From the NCBI GenBank assembly GCA_029257335.1, contig JARIBV010000085.1:1-40916 (forward strand): DNA of 40,916 nucleotides, read 5' to 3'. Origin of the DNA: Faecousia sp. GTDB taxonomy: Bacteria; Bacillota; Clostridia; Oscillospirales; Oscillospiraceae. The notes under the pieces are model-generated. The model saw only the letters and a program-made list of their open reading frames with translations, was not told the origin of the DNA and did not search any database. Shown piece by piece: positions 1 through 8,180 of the stretch. Made by a program: the position numbers and the translations under genes. Each line of letters begins with the position of its first letter. Positions within the stretch are counted from its first letter, which is position 1.

Positions 1-55
1 CGCCCCTTGGGCGGCAATACTTACCCTACTCGGGAAGATAGGTAACGCCAACACA
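1..55 (+). rRNA. 5S rRNA, 3' half (cut by window start)
   Basis: The segment resembles the 3' half of a clostridial 5S rRNA: the CCCCTT...GCGGCAATACTT portion, a short helix IV and loop, then GGGAAGATAGGTAACGCC and a 3' tail. It is followed at once by an intrinsic terminator, as expected at the end of an rRNA operon. The 5' half would lie outside the window. The call rests on remembered 5S consensus, not on a covariance search. Confidence 0.6.
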
Positions 56-92
56 ATGAGAGAACATTCCACCGGAATGTTCTCTTTTTTAT
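56..92 (+). terminator. Intrinsic terminator after 5S segment
   Basis: A 12-base arm AGAGAACATTCC pairs with GGAATGTTCTCT across an ACC loop and is followed by a run of T. It would end the rRNA operon transcript entering from the left. Confidence 0.85.
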
Positions 93-107
93 GTCTATAT
101 AAGAAGG

Positions 108-162
108 CGCCCCTTGGGCGGCAATACTTACCCTACTCGGGAAGATAGGTAACGCCAACACA
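108..162 (+). pseudogene. Second copy of the 5S rRNA 3' half
   Basis: Bases 108-162 are identical to bases 1-55, with a period of 107. Only 52 bases separate the copies, so this one cannot have a 5' half and is not a complete 5S gene. It is either a duplicated 3' fragment or an assembly-graph artefact: the identity ends sharply after exactly 55 bases. Confidence 0.6.
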
Positions 163-200
163 GGAGAGAATATTCCATTGGTGGGTTCTCTTTTTTATAT
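163..200 (+). terminator. Second intrinsic terminator
   Basis: A GAGAGAA...TTCTCTT stem followed by T residues repeats the terminator logic of the first unit. Its stem interior differs (imperfect ATATTCC / GGTGGG), so the two units diverge after the shared 55 bases. Confidence 0.6.
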
Positions 201-236
201 CTGTTGTGATGCATGAATGATGCAGATATGATATAG

Positions 237-242
237 TATAAT
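237..242 (+). promoter_or_regulatory. Probable -10 box for response regulator
   Basis: A perfect TATAAT lies 29 bases before the chosen TTG start. No good -35 is visible at 17 bases (TGAATG is weak), so the promoter may need an activator, plausibly the response regulator itself. Confidence 0.4.
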
Positions 243-270
243 CGATATTTTGTAATTGGAGTGGATTACT

Positions 271-924
271 TTGGTTCGGATTCTGATTGTGGAAGATGAA
301 ATACCAATTTCTGATTTGCTGAAAATAAGCCTGTCTGATGCCGGCTATCAGTGTACATGTGTGGACAATGGAATAAAGGCAGCCAATCTGATTGAGAAGG
401 AATGGTATGATCTGATTTTGCTGGATGTGATGCTGCCGGGGATAGACGGGTTTGAACTGATGGAGTACATACGCTCTACCGAAACTCCTGTAATTTTTAT
501 TACTGCTAAAAGTGGAGTGTGTGATCGGGTAAAGGGGCTTAGAATGGGAGCAGAGGATTATATTGTAAAACCATTTGATATTTTGGAGCTGCTGGCCAGA
601 GTGGAAGGGGTGCTGCGCCGTCATGGGAAGCTGAAAACCACAATACATGTGGGTGATCTGGAGATTAACACGCTTTCCATGACCGTTTCCAGAAATGGCT
701 GTGAAATCCCATTAACCAGGAAAGAATATGAAATTCTTTTGCTTTTTGCACGCAATCCCGGTATCGTTCTATATAAAAGTACCATTTATGAGCGCGTTTG
801 GGAAAGTGATTACCCAGACCATACACGTACTGTAGAACTTCATGTGCAGCGTATGAAGAAAAAAGTGGGGTGGGAGGAAAAAGTGAAGCCGGTATATGCC
901 ATAGGATATCGTCTGGAGGTGTAA
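271..924 (+). CDS. OmpR/PhoB-family response regulator
   Basis: DNA-binding response regulator of a two-component system, 217 aa. Residues 1-115 form the receiver domain: acidic pocket ED at 8-9, predicted phospho-acceptor D52 in LILLDVMLPG, T78 and K100 in VKPF. Residues about 125-217 form the winged helix, with the typical LTRKEYEILLL and GYRLEV segments. I chose TTG at 271 because GGAG at 258-261 is well spaced and the protein then begins MVRILIVEDE; an upstream TTG at 256 would overlap that ribosome binding site. The stop is three bases before the histidine kinase start, so the two are one operon. Signal unknown. Codon use looks more A/T-rich than in the heat-shock genes. Confidence 0.93.
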   Translation: MVRILIVEDEIPISDLLKISLSDAGYQCTCVDNGIKAANLIEKEWYDLILLDVMLPGIDGFELMEYIRSTETPVIFITAKSGVCDRVKGLRMGAEDYIVKPFDILELLARVEGVLRRHGKLKTTIHVGDLEINTLSMTVSRNGCEIPLTRKEYEILLLFARNPGIVLYKSTIYERVWESDYPDHTRTVELHVQRMKKKVGWEEKVKPVYAIGYRLEV

Positions 925-927
925 GGT

Positions 928-2326
928 TTGAGTTTTCGGCTGAAGCTGATGCTTTGCATTGTGCTGCTGATTGCACTCACATTCGGAATCGGCGGAACGG
1001 TTCTGATTACAGTTTCATTTCATGGGGCATTATCCGAACAGACTGCGGCTATCTTGGAATTATCAATCCATGCGGCATACCCTGTCTCTTCTGTGTTCTC
1101 TGCGCAGTGACGACAAAAGTATCACAGATGCCCTGGCTCAAAGCACAAAGACAGGGGCGCAGGGGATCTTGCTTACCATGGACGATGCAGTGATCTATCA
1201 AAACGCTCCTGATTGTCTTTCCACCGGTGTTGCGCTTTCCCAAAAAGAAAATCAATGTGCGTACACCTATTTGAAAGATACCCATGGCTATGGGTTACTG
1301 ATTCAAAGTTCTGTGACTTTGGACGATGGAACGATGATGGTGTTAGCAAGATATGATCTGTCGTCTGTCTATAAAAATCGGGACATGCAGTTACAAATTT
1401 TTTATAGAAGTTATATTGTGGTGGTTTTGGTGGGGGTTCTTACTGCGGCAGTATTTGCTTTTGGACTGACCAGAAAGCTTAGAAAATTAACGATTGCAGT
1501 GCGGCAAATCTCAGATGGGGACTTGTCGGTGCGTACCAACCTGACATCTGAGGACGAATTTGGACAGTTATCCAGGGATTTTGATTGTATGGCAGATAAC
1601 CTTCAGGAAAATGTCCGCAAACTGGAGTCCGAAATGGAGCGTCAAGAAGCATTTATGGGAGCATTTTCCCACGAATTGAAGACACCTATGACCACTATGA
1701 TTGGTTATGCGGATTTACTCCGACAGGACAAGCTGAAGGAAGAAAAACGACTGGTGGCAGCGGACTATATTTTTTCCGAAGGGAAACGGCTGGAGCGTTT
1801 ATCTCACAGGCTTTTGGAGCTTTTGCTGCTTCGTAAGGAAGAGATCGCCACGCAGGAAGTGAACTTATACGGCTTTGTACGGGAAGTGGCACAGACGGTC
1901 AGTCCGGGATTCCGGGAGAAAAACATCCGGTTTACATTCCACGGAGCGTATGGAAATGTACACTTTGAGCCAGACTTGATCAAGTCGCTTTTATACAATC
2001 TTCTGGACAATGCAGCAAAATCTATGGAGGGCGGGGGGAGCCTCTTTTTTAGCGGAACCATCCTTCCCGATGGCTGCCAATTTCAGGTGAAGGATACAGG
2101 GCGGGGAATTGCTTCAGAGGAACTGGAAAGAATTACGGAGGCGTTTTATCGTGTGGATAAATCCCGATCCCGGAAACAAGGCGGTGCAGGACTGGGATTG
2201 GCACTGTGCAAGGAAATTGTAAGACTCCATCATGGACATATGAAGATCATCAGCTCTCCGGGGACAGGTACGCAGGTGCTTGTAATGCTGAGCCAAACAG
2301 GAGGACAGGAAAATGCGCCGGACTAA
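928..2326 (+). pseudogene. Sensor histidine kinase, frameshifted near base 1060
   Basis: Membrane sensor kinase partner of the preceding regulator. The N-terminal frame (TTG 928, stop 1110) encodes the first membrane helix, then reads past ILE into nonsense; the rest (extracellular loop, second helix, HAMP around RKLRKLT, DHp box AFSHELKTPMTT with the phospho-His, N box NLLDNAAKSM, G boxes DTGRGIA and GAGLGLALCKE) lies in the next frame to 2326. Removing one base at about 1060 joins ...TAAILE to YQSMRHTLSLL and restores one protein of about 465 aa. The TTG start follows GGAGGTG. As written the gene is broken; a sequencing error is an equal possibility because both halves are otherwise well preserved. 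Confidence 0.85.
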
Positions 2327-3041
2327 AAATGGTTGTATCCTTCTTCTGGCAGTTGCCATTCTTCTTTTGTGCGGCAGGCTTCCGAAAACAGTGCTACAAT
2401 TTCAGGATGCGCCTGCAACGGAAAAGGTTTATTATATGGAGATGGAGGAAATTCCGATACCAGGTGACATCATGCCTGTGACATTGTCTTACGAAGACAA
2501 GTTATCGCTGCTCTGTGAAAAGCAACTTAGTATTACCGGGTCGGACGCAAAAATGACGGCTGAGGAAGTGAGAAAGGCTGCCCTGTCAGGGCTGAAACCC
2601 TATGCAGAACATCACCTGATTCCTGCAAATTATGAAGATTTTTCGGTTGCTTGTATGGCGTTTCTCTGCTATTCGGAGGAAGAACGGGAAAAAATGAATG
2701 TAATTTGGAATGTATCCCTGGGAAATAAGAACCCAGAGCAGATGCAAAGCATCGGCTTACAGATAGATGACCAGACCGGAACCATATTGAACATTAACTT
2801 TTCGGCAGAGGGCTTCTTTGAAGAAGTTCAGGTGTCCGGGATTGTCTCTGAATTTGCATCTGTATATATGAACTCCGTGGAATTGCTTACAGCACCATCT
2901 TCCATATTATCTGAAGTGGACGCAGCCAGTGAAAGTTATATTGTCTATGATCGGAGAGAACAGCTCCGGGAAGTTGCTAAGATTGAGTTTTATATTGATG
3001 TCAACGGATGTTCTACAAAAATTCAAAAGATGCCGTCTTGA
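2313..3041 (+). CDS. Secreted or membrane-anchored protein, unknown family
   Basis: A 242-residue protein with a basic N-terminus and hydrophobic helix (about residues 8-21, CILLLAVAILLLCG), so exported or anchored. The rest is hydrophilic with no motif I recognise. Its ATG overlaps the end of the kinase frame by 14 bases with AGGAGG just upstream, so it is translationally coupled to the two-component genes. Position suggests an accessory or sensed-output protein of that system, but nothing in the sequence proves this. Confidence 0.7.
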   Translation: MRRTKNGCILLLAVAILLLCGRLPKTVLQFQDAPATEKVYYMEMEEIPIPGDIMPVTLSYEDKLSLLCEKQLSITGSDAKMTAEEVRKAALSGLKPYAEHHLIPANYEDFSVACMAFLCYSEEEREKMNVIWNVSLGNKNPEQMQSIGLQIDDQTGTILNINFSAEGFFEEVQVSGIVSEFASVYMNSVELLTAPSSILSEVDAASESYIVYDRREQLREVAKIEFYIDVNGCSTKIQKMPS

Positions 3042-3065
3042 TGCAGTTCATTGCATATCCATGAT

Positions 3066-3118
3066 GCACCTCTTCTCTACAATGGGAGTAACCCAGTAGA
3101 GAAGAGGTGCCGTTTCTT
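3066..3118 (+). terminator. Intrinsic terminator after two-component operon
   Basis: A perfect 15-base stem (3066-3080 with 3096-3110) with a 15-base loop is followed by CGTTTCTTT. It separates the two-component operon from the next gene. Confidence 0.75.
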
Positions 3119-3153
3119 TATTGGGAAATCAAATAAGAGGAGGAGTGGATCCA

Positions 3154-4758
3154 ATGAAACCCGTAAGTTTTATTTGTATTGCCCTGACAATGGTGCTGTG
3201 TTTTTCGGACTGCGGCGAAAGCGTGGAAGAGAGCACGAATACAGGAACCATCATTCCGCGGGAGGTAACAGAACCGAAGAAGATACCTGAAACAACAGAA
3301 TCGGAGTATACAGAGGAAGATGCAGAAAAAGAGTACCGGATCTTTCGTCAGCCGGAGGAAATAACGGTCTTTCCTTTTTCGGAGGAAGAAATGGAATCTG
3401 CACGGATTGCAGCTACAGTGACGATAGAACAGATGAAAGCAGAGCCGGGAACGCTGGATTTTAAGGTGGAGGGTTTGGCATTTGACCCGATGCTGACTGA
3501 TATTCATGTAAGGCAGAAAATCGCGGCTTCCAAAGTAAGCGATGGGTCGGACAGGGATGATTACAGCCACTATATGTCGTTTACTCTGCTTTATAGTGCG
3601 GCCTACGATCATAGTACAACCTTCCGGCAAGATGTGAACCATGATGCCGTAGGCATCCATCTGTATCGGGAACATGCTTCGTCTGCCTGGACAAAAGAAA
3701 GTGAGGGAGTACCTGTGGCGGAGTATTCCAATCTGATTTTGAATTCAGAGGAGTTGAATAGCCTTGAGACAGAAGGAGAACGGATTTTGGCAGGATACAG
3801 ACCAAATGAAAAAGAATACTGGCTGTATCGGCTGAATGAGAAAACAGGTACTGTAATCTATGAGATTCGGCCTGCTCCCGACATCAACGAAGGAAAGCCG
3901 GTTCAAACGAAACCCGTAAAAACGGAAGAGACAGAAGAAACAACAAAAACAGAGCCAGCGATAACAGGAGCGGTTTCTCCGGCGTTGCCGGAGTCTGTAC
4001 CGCAATCCGGAGAACCCATTCAGCCTCAGCCGGGAGATACCACGTCCACCTGGAATATGGCAAGAGAAGCGGAATTTCCAAGGGATGAAGGGTGTACAGA
4101 CATGGAATTTCTGGAAAAGTGGATGGCAGTAGAAGGATTGGATTTTTCGGATCTGGATGATCTGGGGTGCAATCAACTGATTTTAGTTGCAGCTAGAGAA
4201 ACGGACGGAGTACAGACGTATACGACCTGTTATGACAGACAGGAAGACAACTCCTGGGCCCCGGCAGCCGGGCTCACACGGATGCATGGACACACCGGCT
4301 CAAATGGCATCGCCCATAATCGGAAACGCAATACAAACACAACACCGGCTGGACTGTGGAGACTTGGCACTGCCTTTGGCAATGGGGAAAAGCCGGATGG
4401 CATTCAGATGCCATGGAGGGATGTCACTCCGAATTCGGACTGGGTCTGTGATGGGGACTCTGTTTATTTTAATACCTGGCAGGAGAGAAACGACCCTGCC
4501 CTCACAGAGACATGGAACTACGACGATGTGGAGCATTTGCAGGATTATTCCGATTCCTATGCCTACGCCTGCGTGATTCAATACAACACCCCGCCTTATA
4601 CCATTGCGGACCGTGGCTGTGCCATTTTCCTGCATTGCAGCCAGGGGGCAACTGGCGGTTGTGTGGGGCTGTCAGAATCCGACATGATAACGACATTGCT
4701 TTGGCTTGATCAGAAAGAAAATCCCTGCATTTTAATTACCGGTTATCAAAATGGGTAA
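3154..4758 (+). CDS. L,D-transpeptidase-like secreted protein
   Basis: 534 aa, exported. Residues 1-22 are a signal sequence ending in a Cys (FSDC, an imperfect lipobox), so possibly a lipoprotein. The middle is a long acidic, Thr/Glu/Pro-rich stretch, probably a wall-spanning linker. The C-terminal 170 residues resemble the YkuD / ErfK class: a glycine- and His-rich start (MHGHTG), PAGLWRLGTAFG, AIFLHCSQG and TGGCVGLSESDM with the likely catalytic Cys near 503. Such enzymes cross-link or trim peptidoglycan or attach proteins to it. ATG 3154 is preferred over TTG 3121 because AAGAGGAGG precedes it correctly. It has its own leader between two terminators, so it is probably a single-gene unit. 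Confidence 0.8.
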   Translation: MKPVSFICIALTMVLCFSDCGESVEESTNTGTIIPREVTEPKKIPETTESEYTEEDAEKEYRIFRQPEEITVFPFSEEEMESARIAATVTIEQMKAEPGTLDFKVEGLAFDPMLTDIHVRQKIAASKVSDGSDRDDYSHYMSFTLLYSAAYDHSTTFRQDVNHDAVGIHLYREHASSAWTKESEGVPVAEYSNLILNSEELNSLETEGERILAGYRPNEKEYWLYRLNEKTGTVIYEIRPAPDINEGKPVQTKPVKTEETEETTKTEPAITGAVSPALPESVPQSGEPIQPQPGDTTSTWNMAREAEFPRDEGCTDMEFLEKWMAVEGLDFSDLDDLGCNQLILVAARETDGVQTYTTCYDRQEDNSWAPAAGLTRMHGHTGSNGIAHNRKRNTNTTPAGLWRLGTAFGNGEKPDGIQMPWRDVTPNSDWVCDGDSVYFNTWQERNDPALTETWNYDDVEHLQDYSDSYAYACVIQYNTPPYTIADRGCAIFLHCSQGATGGCVGLSESDMITTLLWLDQKENPCILITGYQNG

Positions 4759-4816
4759 GACAAAGAAATGCAGAGAAAGAAAACGAAATTGTAGTGTTAT
4801 TTTTTTAGAATAAGGG

Positions 4817-4868
4817 AAAACAGCCGCAGAATCCCCAAATTATAATCGGGTTACTGCGGCTGTTTATA
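4817..4868. terminator. Bidirectional terminator
   Basis: A 12-base perfect stem (4818-4829 with 4854-4865), A-rich on the left and T-rich on the right, lies between the convergent transpeptidase and MATE genes and can serve both strands. Confidence 0.8.
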
Positions 4869-4925
4869 ACATTCAGAAAGACTTGCTTCCCTTAAAAGAG
4901 AATGACGGGACGAATCTCAACGGGA

Positions 4926-6269
4926 TCAATGTAACTTCTCTGTTTCAGTACGAATCCACTTTCTATAGAACAAAACGGACAATGCGGTTCCGATTGCCCA
5001 GCCGATGGGCCAGGAGAGCCAGATGCCAACGCTTCCCATGTGCAGGAAGGTGGAGAGCACTTTAGCAAGGCCCACACGGAGAATCAAATCGCTGAAGGTG
5101 CAGATCATGAACAGCTTCATGAGCTTTGCACCCCGCAGGACACCGTCACATACCAGCTTGGTGGAGACAATGAGATAGAAGGGAGCAACGATCCGGAGGA
5201 ACTGCACGCCAGCTGCCATGGCGCCGCCTGTGGGATTGTCAAGGAACAGCAGCATCAGCTTGTCACCAACAAAGAAGTAGATGAGAGACAGGGGGATGCA
5301 GATGGCCCAGACAAGCTTCAGAGCGGCCCGCAGGCCTTCTTTGATTCGGTCAGCCTTACCGGCTCCCAGGTTTTGTGCAGTGTAGTTTGAAATACCGTTG
5401 CCAAGGGTAGTAAAGGCAGTTACCACCAGATTATTCAGCTTGATAGCACCGGCATAGCCTGCCATGACCTCAGGACCGAAGGAATTGATAATGCCCTGAA
5501 TGATGATATTACCCACGGAAATGAAGCTCTGCTGGAGCATACTGGGAATGGCAACCACGGAAATACTTGCCAGAATGGCCCAGGAAAAGACGGAAACCTT
5601 TCCTTCGGAGGGGATTTTTTTCAGCCGCATCAACACGGTAAAGACGGCCAGCACACAGCTGATTCCTTGACAAATCAAAGTAGCCCAGGCCACGCCTGCG
5701 ACACCCATTTTAAATGCGCTTACAAACAGAATGTCTGCACCGATGTTTGCAATGGAAGAGAATACCAGGAAAATAAAAGGAGTTTTGGAGTCACCTAGTG
5801 CAGTAAAGACGCCGGTAGCCACATTATAGTAAAAGACAAAGGGGAGACTTAGGATATAGATGTCCAAGTAACACTTGGTGTCAGCAAATACATCATCAGG
5901 AGTATTGATGATGTGAAGCATCTTGTCCAGTCCCAAAAATCCGATCAGCATCAGCACCAAACAGAGTACACCGGTTGAGATCAATGTAGTGTAGATGGTG
6001 GTCCGAGTTTCACCATATTGTTTGGCTCCGTATTTTTGTGAGGTAATGACAGAGCAGCCGATGTTACATCCAAAACACACAGCAAGAAACAGCAGGGTAA
6101 TTTCATAGGCATTTCCCACGGCGGCCAGAGCGTTATCGCCGATAAATTTGCCTGCAACCAGGCTATCGGCGATATTGTACAGCTGCTGGAAAATGACACT
6201 TCCGAATAGGGGCAAACAGAACTTCCACAATACGGTGGACGGTTTTCCCACGGTTAGATCGCGATTCAT
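4926..6269 (-). CDS. MATE family efflux transporter
   Basis: 447 aa multidrug/toxic-compound exporter of the MATE (NorM/DinF-like) family, an inner-membrane antiporter with about 12 helices. The N-terminus, with PLFGSVIFQQLYNIADS and VAGKFIG, is characteristic; the second half repeats the pattern (SVGNIIIQGIINSFG). The start at 6269 follows AAAGAGGTG. Full length, no damage seen. It is divergent from the gamma-carbonic-anhydrase-like gene with a shared 150-base promoter region. Substrate cannot be read from sequence. Confidence 0.92.
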   Translation of the reverse strand: MNRDLTVGKPSTVLWKFCLPLFGSVIFQQLYNIADSLVAGKFIGDNALAAVGNAYEITLLFLAVCFGCNIGCSVITSQKYGAKQYGETRTTIYTTLISTGVLCLVLMLIGFLGLDKMLHIINTPDDVFADTKCYLDIYILSLPFVFYYNVATGVFTALGDSKTPFIFLVFSSIANIGADILFVSAFKMGVAGVAWATLICQGISCVLAVFTVLMRLKKIPSEGKVSVFSWAILASISVVAIPSMLQQSFISVGNIIIQGIINSFGPEVMAGYAGAIKLNNLVVTAFTTLGNGISNYTAQNLGAGKADRIKEGLRAALKLVWAICIPLSLIYFFVGDKLMLLFLDNPTGGAMAAGVQFLRIVAPFYLIVSTKLVCDGVLRGAKLMKLFMICTFSDLILRVGLAKVLSTFLHMGSVGIWLSWPIGWAIGTALSVLFYRKWIRTETEKLH

Positions 6270-6300
6270 TTACCACACCTCTTTAATTGTTCTGCGTGCC

Positions 6301-6329
6301 ATTATACGCCTGCTGTTCCGGTTTGTAAA
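6301..6329 (-). promoter_or_regulatory. Sigma-A-type promoter for MATE gene
   Basis: On the minus strand, TTTACA (6324-6329), a 17-base spacer and TATAAT (6301-6306) lie 32 bases from the start codon. Confidence 0.75.
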
Positions 6330-6356
6330 TGCCTTTTTCCACAAAAATCGTTTTTC

Positions 6357-6385
6357 TTGAAATAAATCGGACGCTGTGTTAAGAT
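6357..6385 (+). promoter_or_regulatory. Sigma-A-type promoter for carbonic-anhydrase-like gene
   Basis: TTGAAA (6357-6362), 17-base spacer, TAAGAT (6380-6385), 33 bases before the ATG. Confidence 0.7.
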
Positions 6386-6417
6386 ACAACCATAATAGAA
6401 AGAAAGAAGGCGTTTCC

Positions 6418-6894
6418 ATGGAACAGAAACAGCAGGGCAGTGCGTTTAAGGCAGCCAATGCCACGGTGGTGGGAGACGTGACCCTGGGGGAGAACGTTAA
6501 TATCTGGTATGGGGCCGTGCTGCGAGGCGACAGCGGCTCGATTTCTGTTGGTTCAGGCACCAACATTCAGGACAACTGTGTGCTGCATGAAAAGACTACC
6601 ATTGGAAAGGACTGTACCATTGGCCATGGCGCCATTGTTCATGGCTGTGAAATCGGAGACTGCTGTACCATTGGGATGGGTTCCGTAATTTTGACAGGAG
6701 CCAAACTGGGCGACCATTGTCTGGTAGGAGCCGGTGCCCTGGTCACAGGAAAAATGGTGGCGCCTGCCGGATCCATGCTGCTTGGAAGTCCTGCCAAGAT
6801 TGTGAAGGAATTGTCACACGAGCAGATTGAAGATATGACTGCTTCGGCCCGACACTATGTTGCATTGGCCAGAGAGACACTGCCCAACTATTGA
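6418..6894 (+). CDS. Gamma-carbonic anhydrase-family hexapeptide-repeat protein
   Basis: 158 aa left-handed beta-helix protein. Repeated hexapeptides run from about residue 15 to 130 (for example IGKDCTIGHGAIVHG). The family's zinc-site histidines are present: one in VLHEK and two in GHGAIVHG. The AVLRGD motif is also typical. The family includes gamma-carbonic anhydrases and YrdA/PaaY-like proteins, many of which show no measured activity, so the reaction is uncertain. ATG 6418 is preferred to an upstream in-frame start at 6376 because AGAAAGAAGG precedes it by seven bases and the promoter -10 overlaps the longer version. Confidence 0.88.
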   Translation: MEQKQQGSAFKAANATVVGDVTLGENVNIWYGAVLRGDSGSISVGSGTNIQDNCVLHEKTTIGKDCTIGHGAIVHGCEIGDCCTIGMGSVILTGAKLGDHCLVGAGALVTGKMVAPAGSMLLGSPAKIVKELSHEQIEDMTASARHYVALARETLPNY

Positions 6895-6996
6895 GCAGCC
6901 GTGCTTGTTAGGACATGCGGTTATGGGTAATATAACGAGAACCCTGTGTTGATCCGGCAGCATTTACGGTTTTTAAGATCTTACAAAAGTCTGATG

Positions 6997-7047
6997 AAAA
7001 GTCCCGATGGAGTGGCAGCTTGTGCTGATTTCTCCATGGGGACTTTT
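6997..7047. terminator. Intrinsic terminator between convergent genes
   Basis: AAAAGTCCCGATGGAG (6997-7012) pairs with CTCCAT-GGGGACTTTTT (7032-7049). The T run ends the plus-strand transcript; the A-rich arm may also serve the converging LysR gene. Confidence 0.75.
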
Positions 7048-7944
7048 TTAATTGGGTAATATCAAATGCTGGTATAGCTGTACAATATCCTTTATCACCT
7101 CTAAATGGGAAAAGTCTTTGTGATAAGCAATATTCATTTCTCGCATCATGCTCAGATTTTCAATGGGCAATATTTTGAGCTTAGCTTTTTTGAAGTCGCT
7201 GATGCAGGCACTTTTGGGAAGTACGGAAATTCCGAAATCTTTTCGCACCAGATCCTTGATTATTCCCACATTATCAACCTCCAAAGAGACATTAAATCCA
7301 TCAATGGATTCGTTTATGCCCAGCAAAGAGGCTTCAAACAGCTTTCTTGTGGCAGAAGTGGGAAGACGCAAAATCATCTTTTCCTTTTTTAGCTCATTGA
7401 CCGTGACCATGGACTGTTTGGACAAGGGATTCTCATTGCTCACAACGCACACAAGGTAATCAGTATCCAGCATAAAATAATTCAGCTTTGCCGACAGACG
7501 CTTGCCTTCTACGATTGCAATATCCAGCTCATAATTTTCCAACATATCATAAAGAATATTTATGGGTTCCGTAATAATTGTGATGCTTACCTCGGAACTC
7601 TGCACGGCATATTTTGCCAAAGCTTCTGTAATGGTATTATTTTCTGAGGTGTGAGTAATTCCTATACGGAATCGAGAAATATGCCTCTTTTCATCCTCAA
7701 TTTTGGAAAGCATTTTTTGATGCAGTGCTTTTAATCTACGGGCATAGGTGACTGCGATTTCTCCTTCTTTTGTCAGCCTAAATTCCCCTTTTCCCCGCAG
7801 AAAGAGCGTTGCATTGCATTCACGCTCCAGAAGCTCAATATGATGGCTGACGGCCGGCTGCGTAAGAGACAGTAATTTAGCCGCTTTTGTGAAGCTTTTG
7901 CAGTCTGCAACAACAAGCAGTGTTTCCAGTTTTGCATCCAACAT
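7048..7944 (-). CDS. LysR-family transcriptional regulator
   Basis: 298 aa. Residues 1-60 hold the winged helix-turn-helix (FTKAAKLLSLTQPAVSHHIELLE is the signature); the rest is the periplasmic-binding-protein-like effector domain. I chose the ATG at 7944, giving MLDAKLETLL, the normal LysR N-terminus; the open frame extends upstream to 8220 but that part has no homologous look. The gene is divergent from the cation:proton antiporter, the usual arrangement for a LysR protein that controls its neighbour, so it probably regulates the antiporter-MgtC pair. The inducer is unknown. Confidence 0.9.
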   Translation of the reverse strand: MLDAKLETLLVVADCKSFTKAAKLLSLTQPAVSHHIELLERECNATLFLRGKGEFRLTKEGEIAVTYARRLKALHQKMLSKIEDEKRHISRFRIGITHTSENNTITEALAKYAVQSSEVSITIITEPINILYDMLENYELDIAIVEGKRLSAKLNYFMLDTDYLVCVVSNENPLSKQSMVTVNELKKEKMILRLPTSATRKLFEASLLGINESIDGFNVSLEVDNVGIIKDLVRKDFGISVLPKSACISDFKKAKLKILPIENLSMMREMNIAYHKDFSHLEVIKDIVQLYQHLILPN

Positions 7945-8095
7945 ATCCTTACCCCGCTTACCTATAAAAATTCTGAATGGATAACAAAAAAACCATAAGT
8001 TGCATTTCTGATTAAACAAATCTAGAATATCATAGCATAGGAAAGAGAGAATTTCAAACAAAGAGGAGGGAGAAACCGGACGATCTTCCATGAAA

Positions 8096-8136
8096 TGCAC
8101 TACCTTTGCGGTGTGTATGATCCCAAAGGGAGTGCA
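8096..8136 (+). promoter_or_regulatory. Hairpin in leader of antiporter gene
   Basis: TGCACT-A-CCTTTG pairs with CAAAGG-G-AGTGCA (6+6 pairs with one mismatched position), 45 bases before the start codon. No T run follows, so it is not a terminator. It could stabilise the mRNA or be a DNA inverted repeat bound by a regulator such as the divergent LysR protein. Confidence 0.4.
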
Positions 8137-8180
8137 AGGTGACTCTGAAATGATATATTCTGGCAGAGGTGAGAGTAAAC

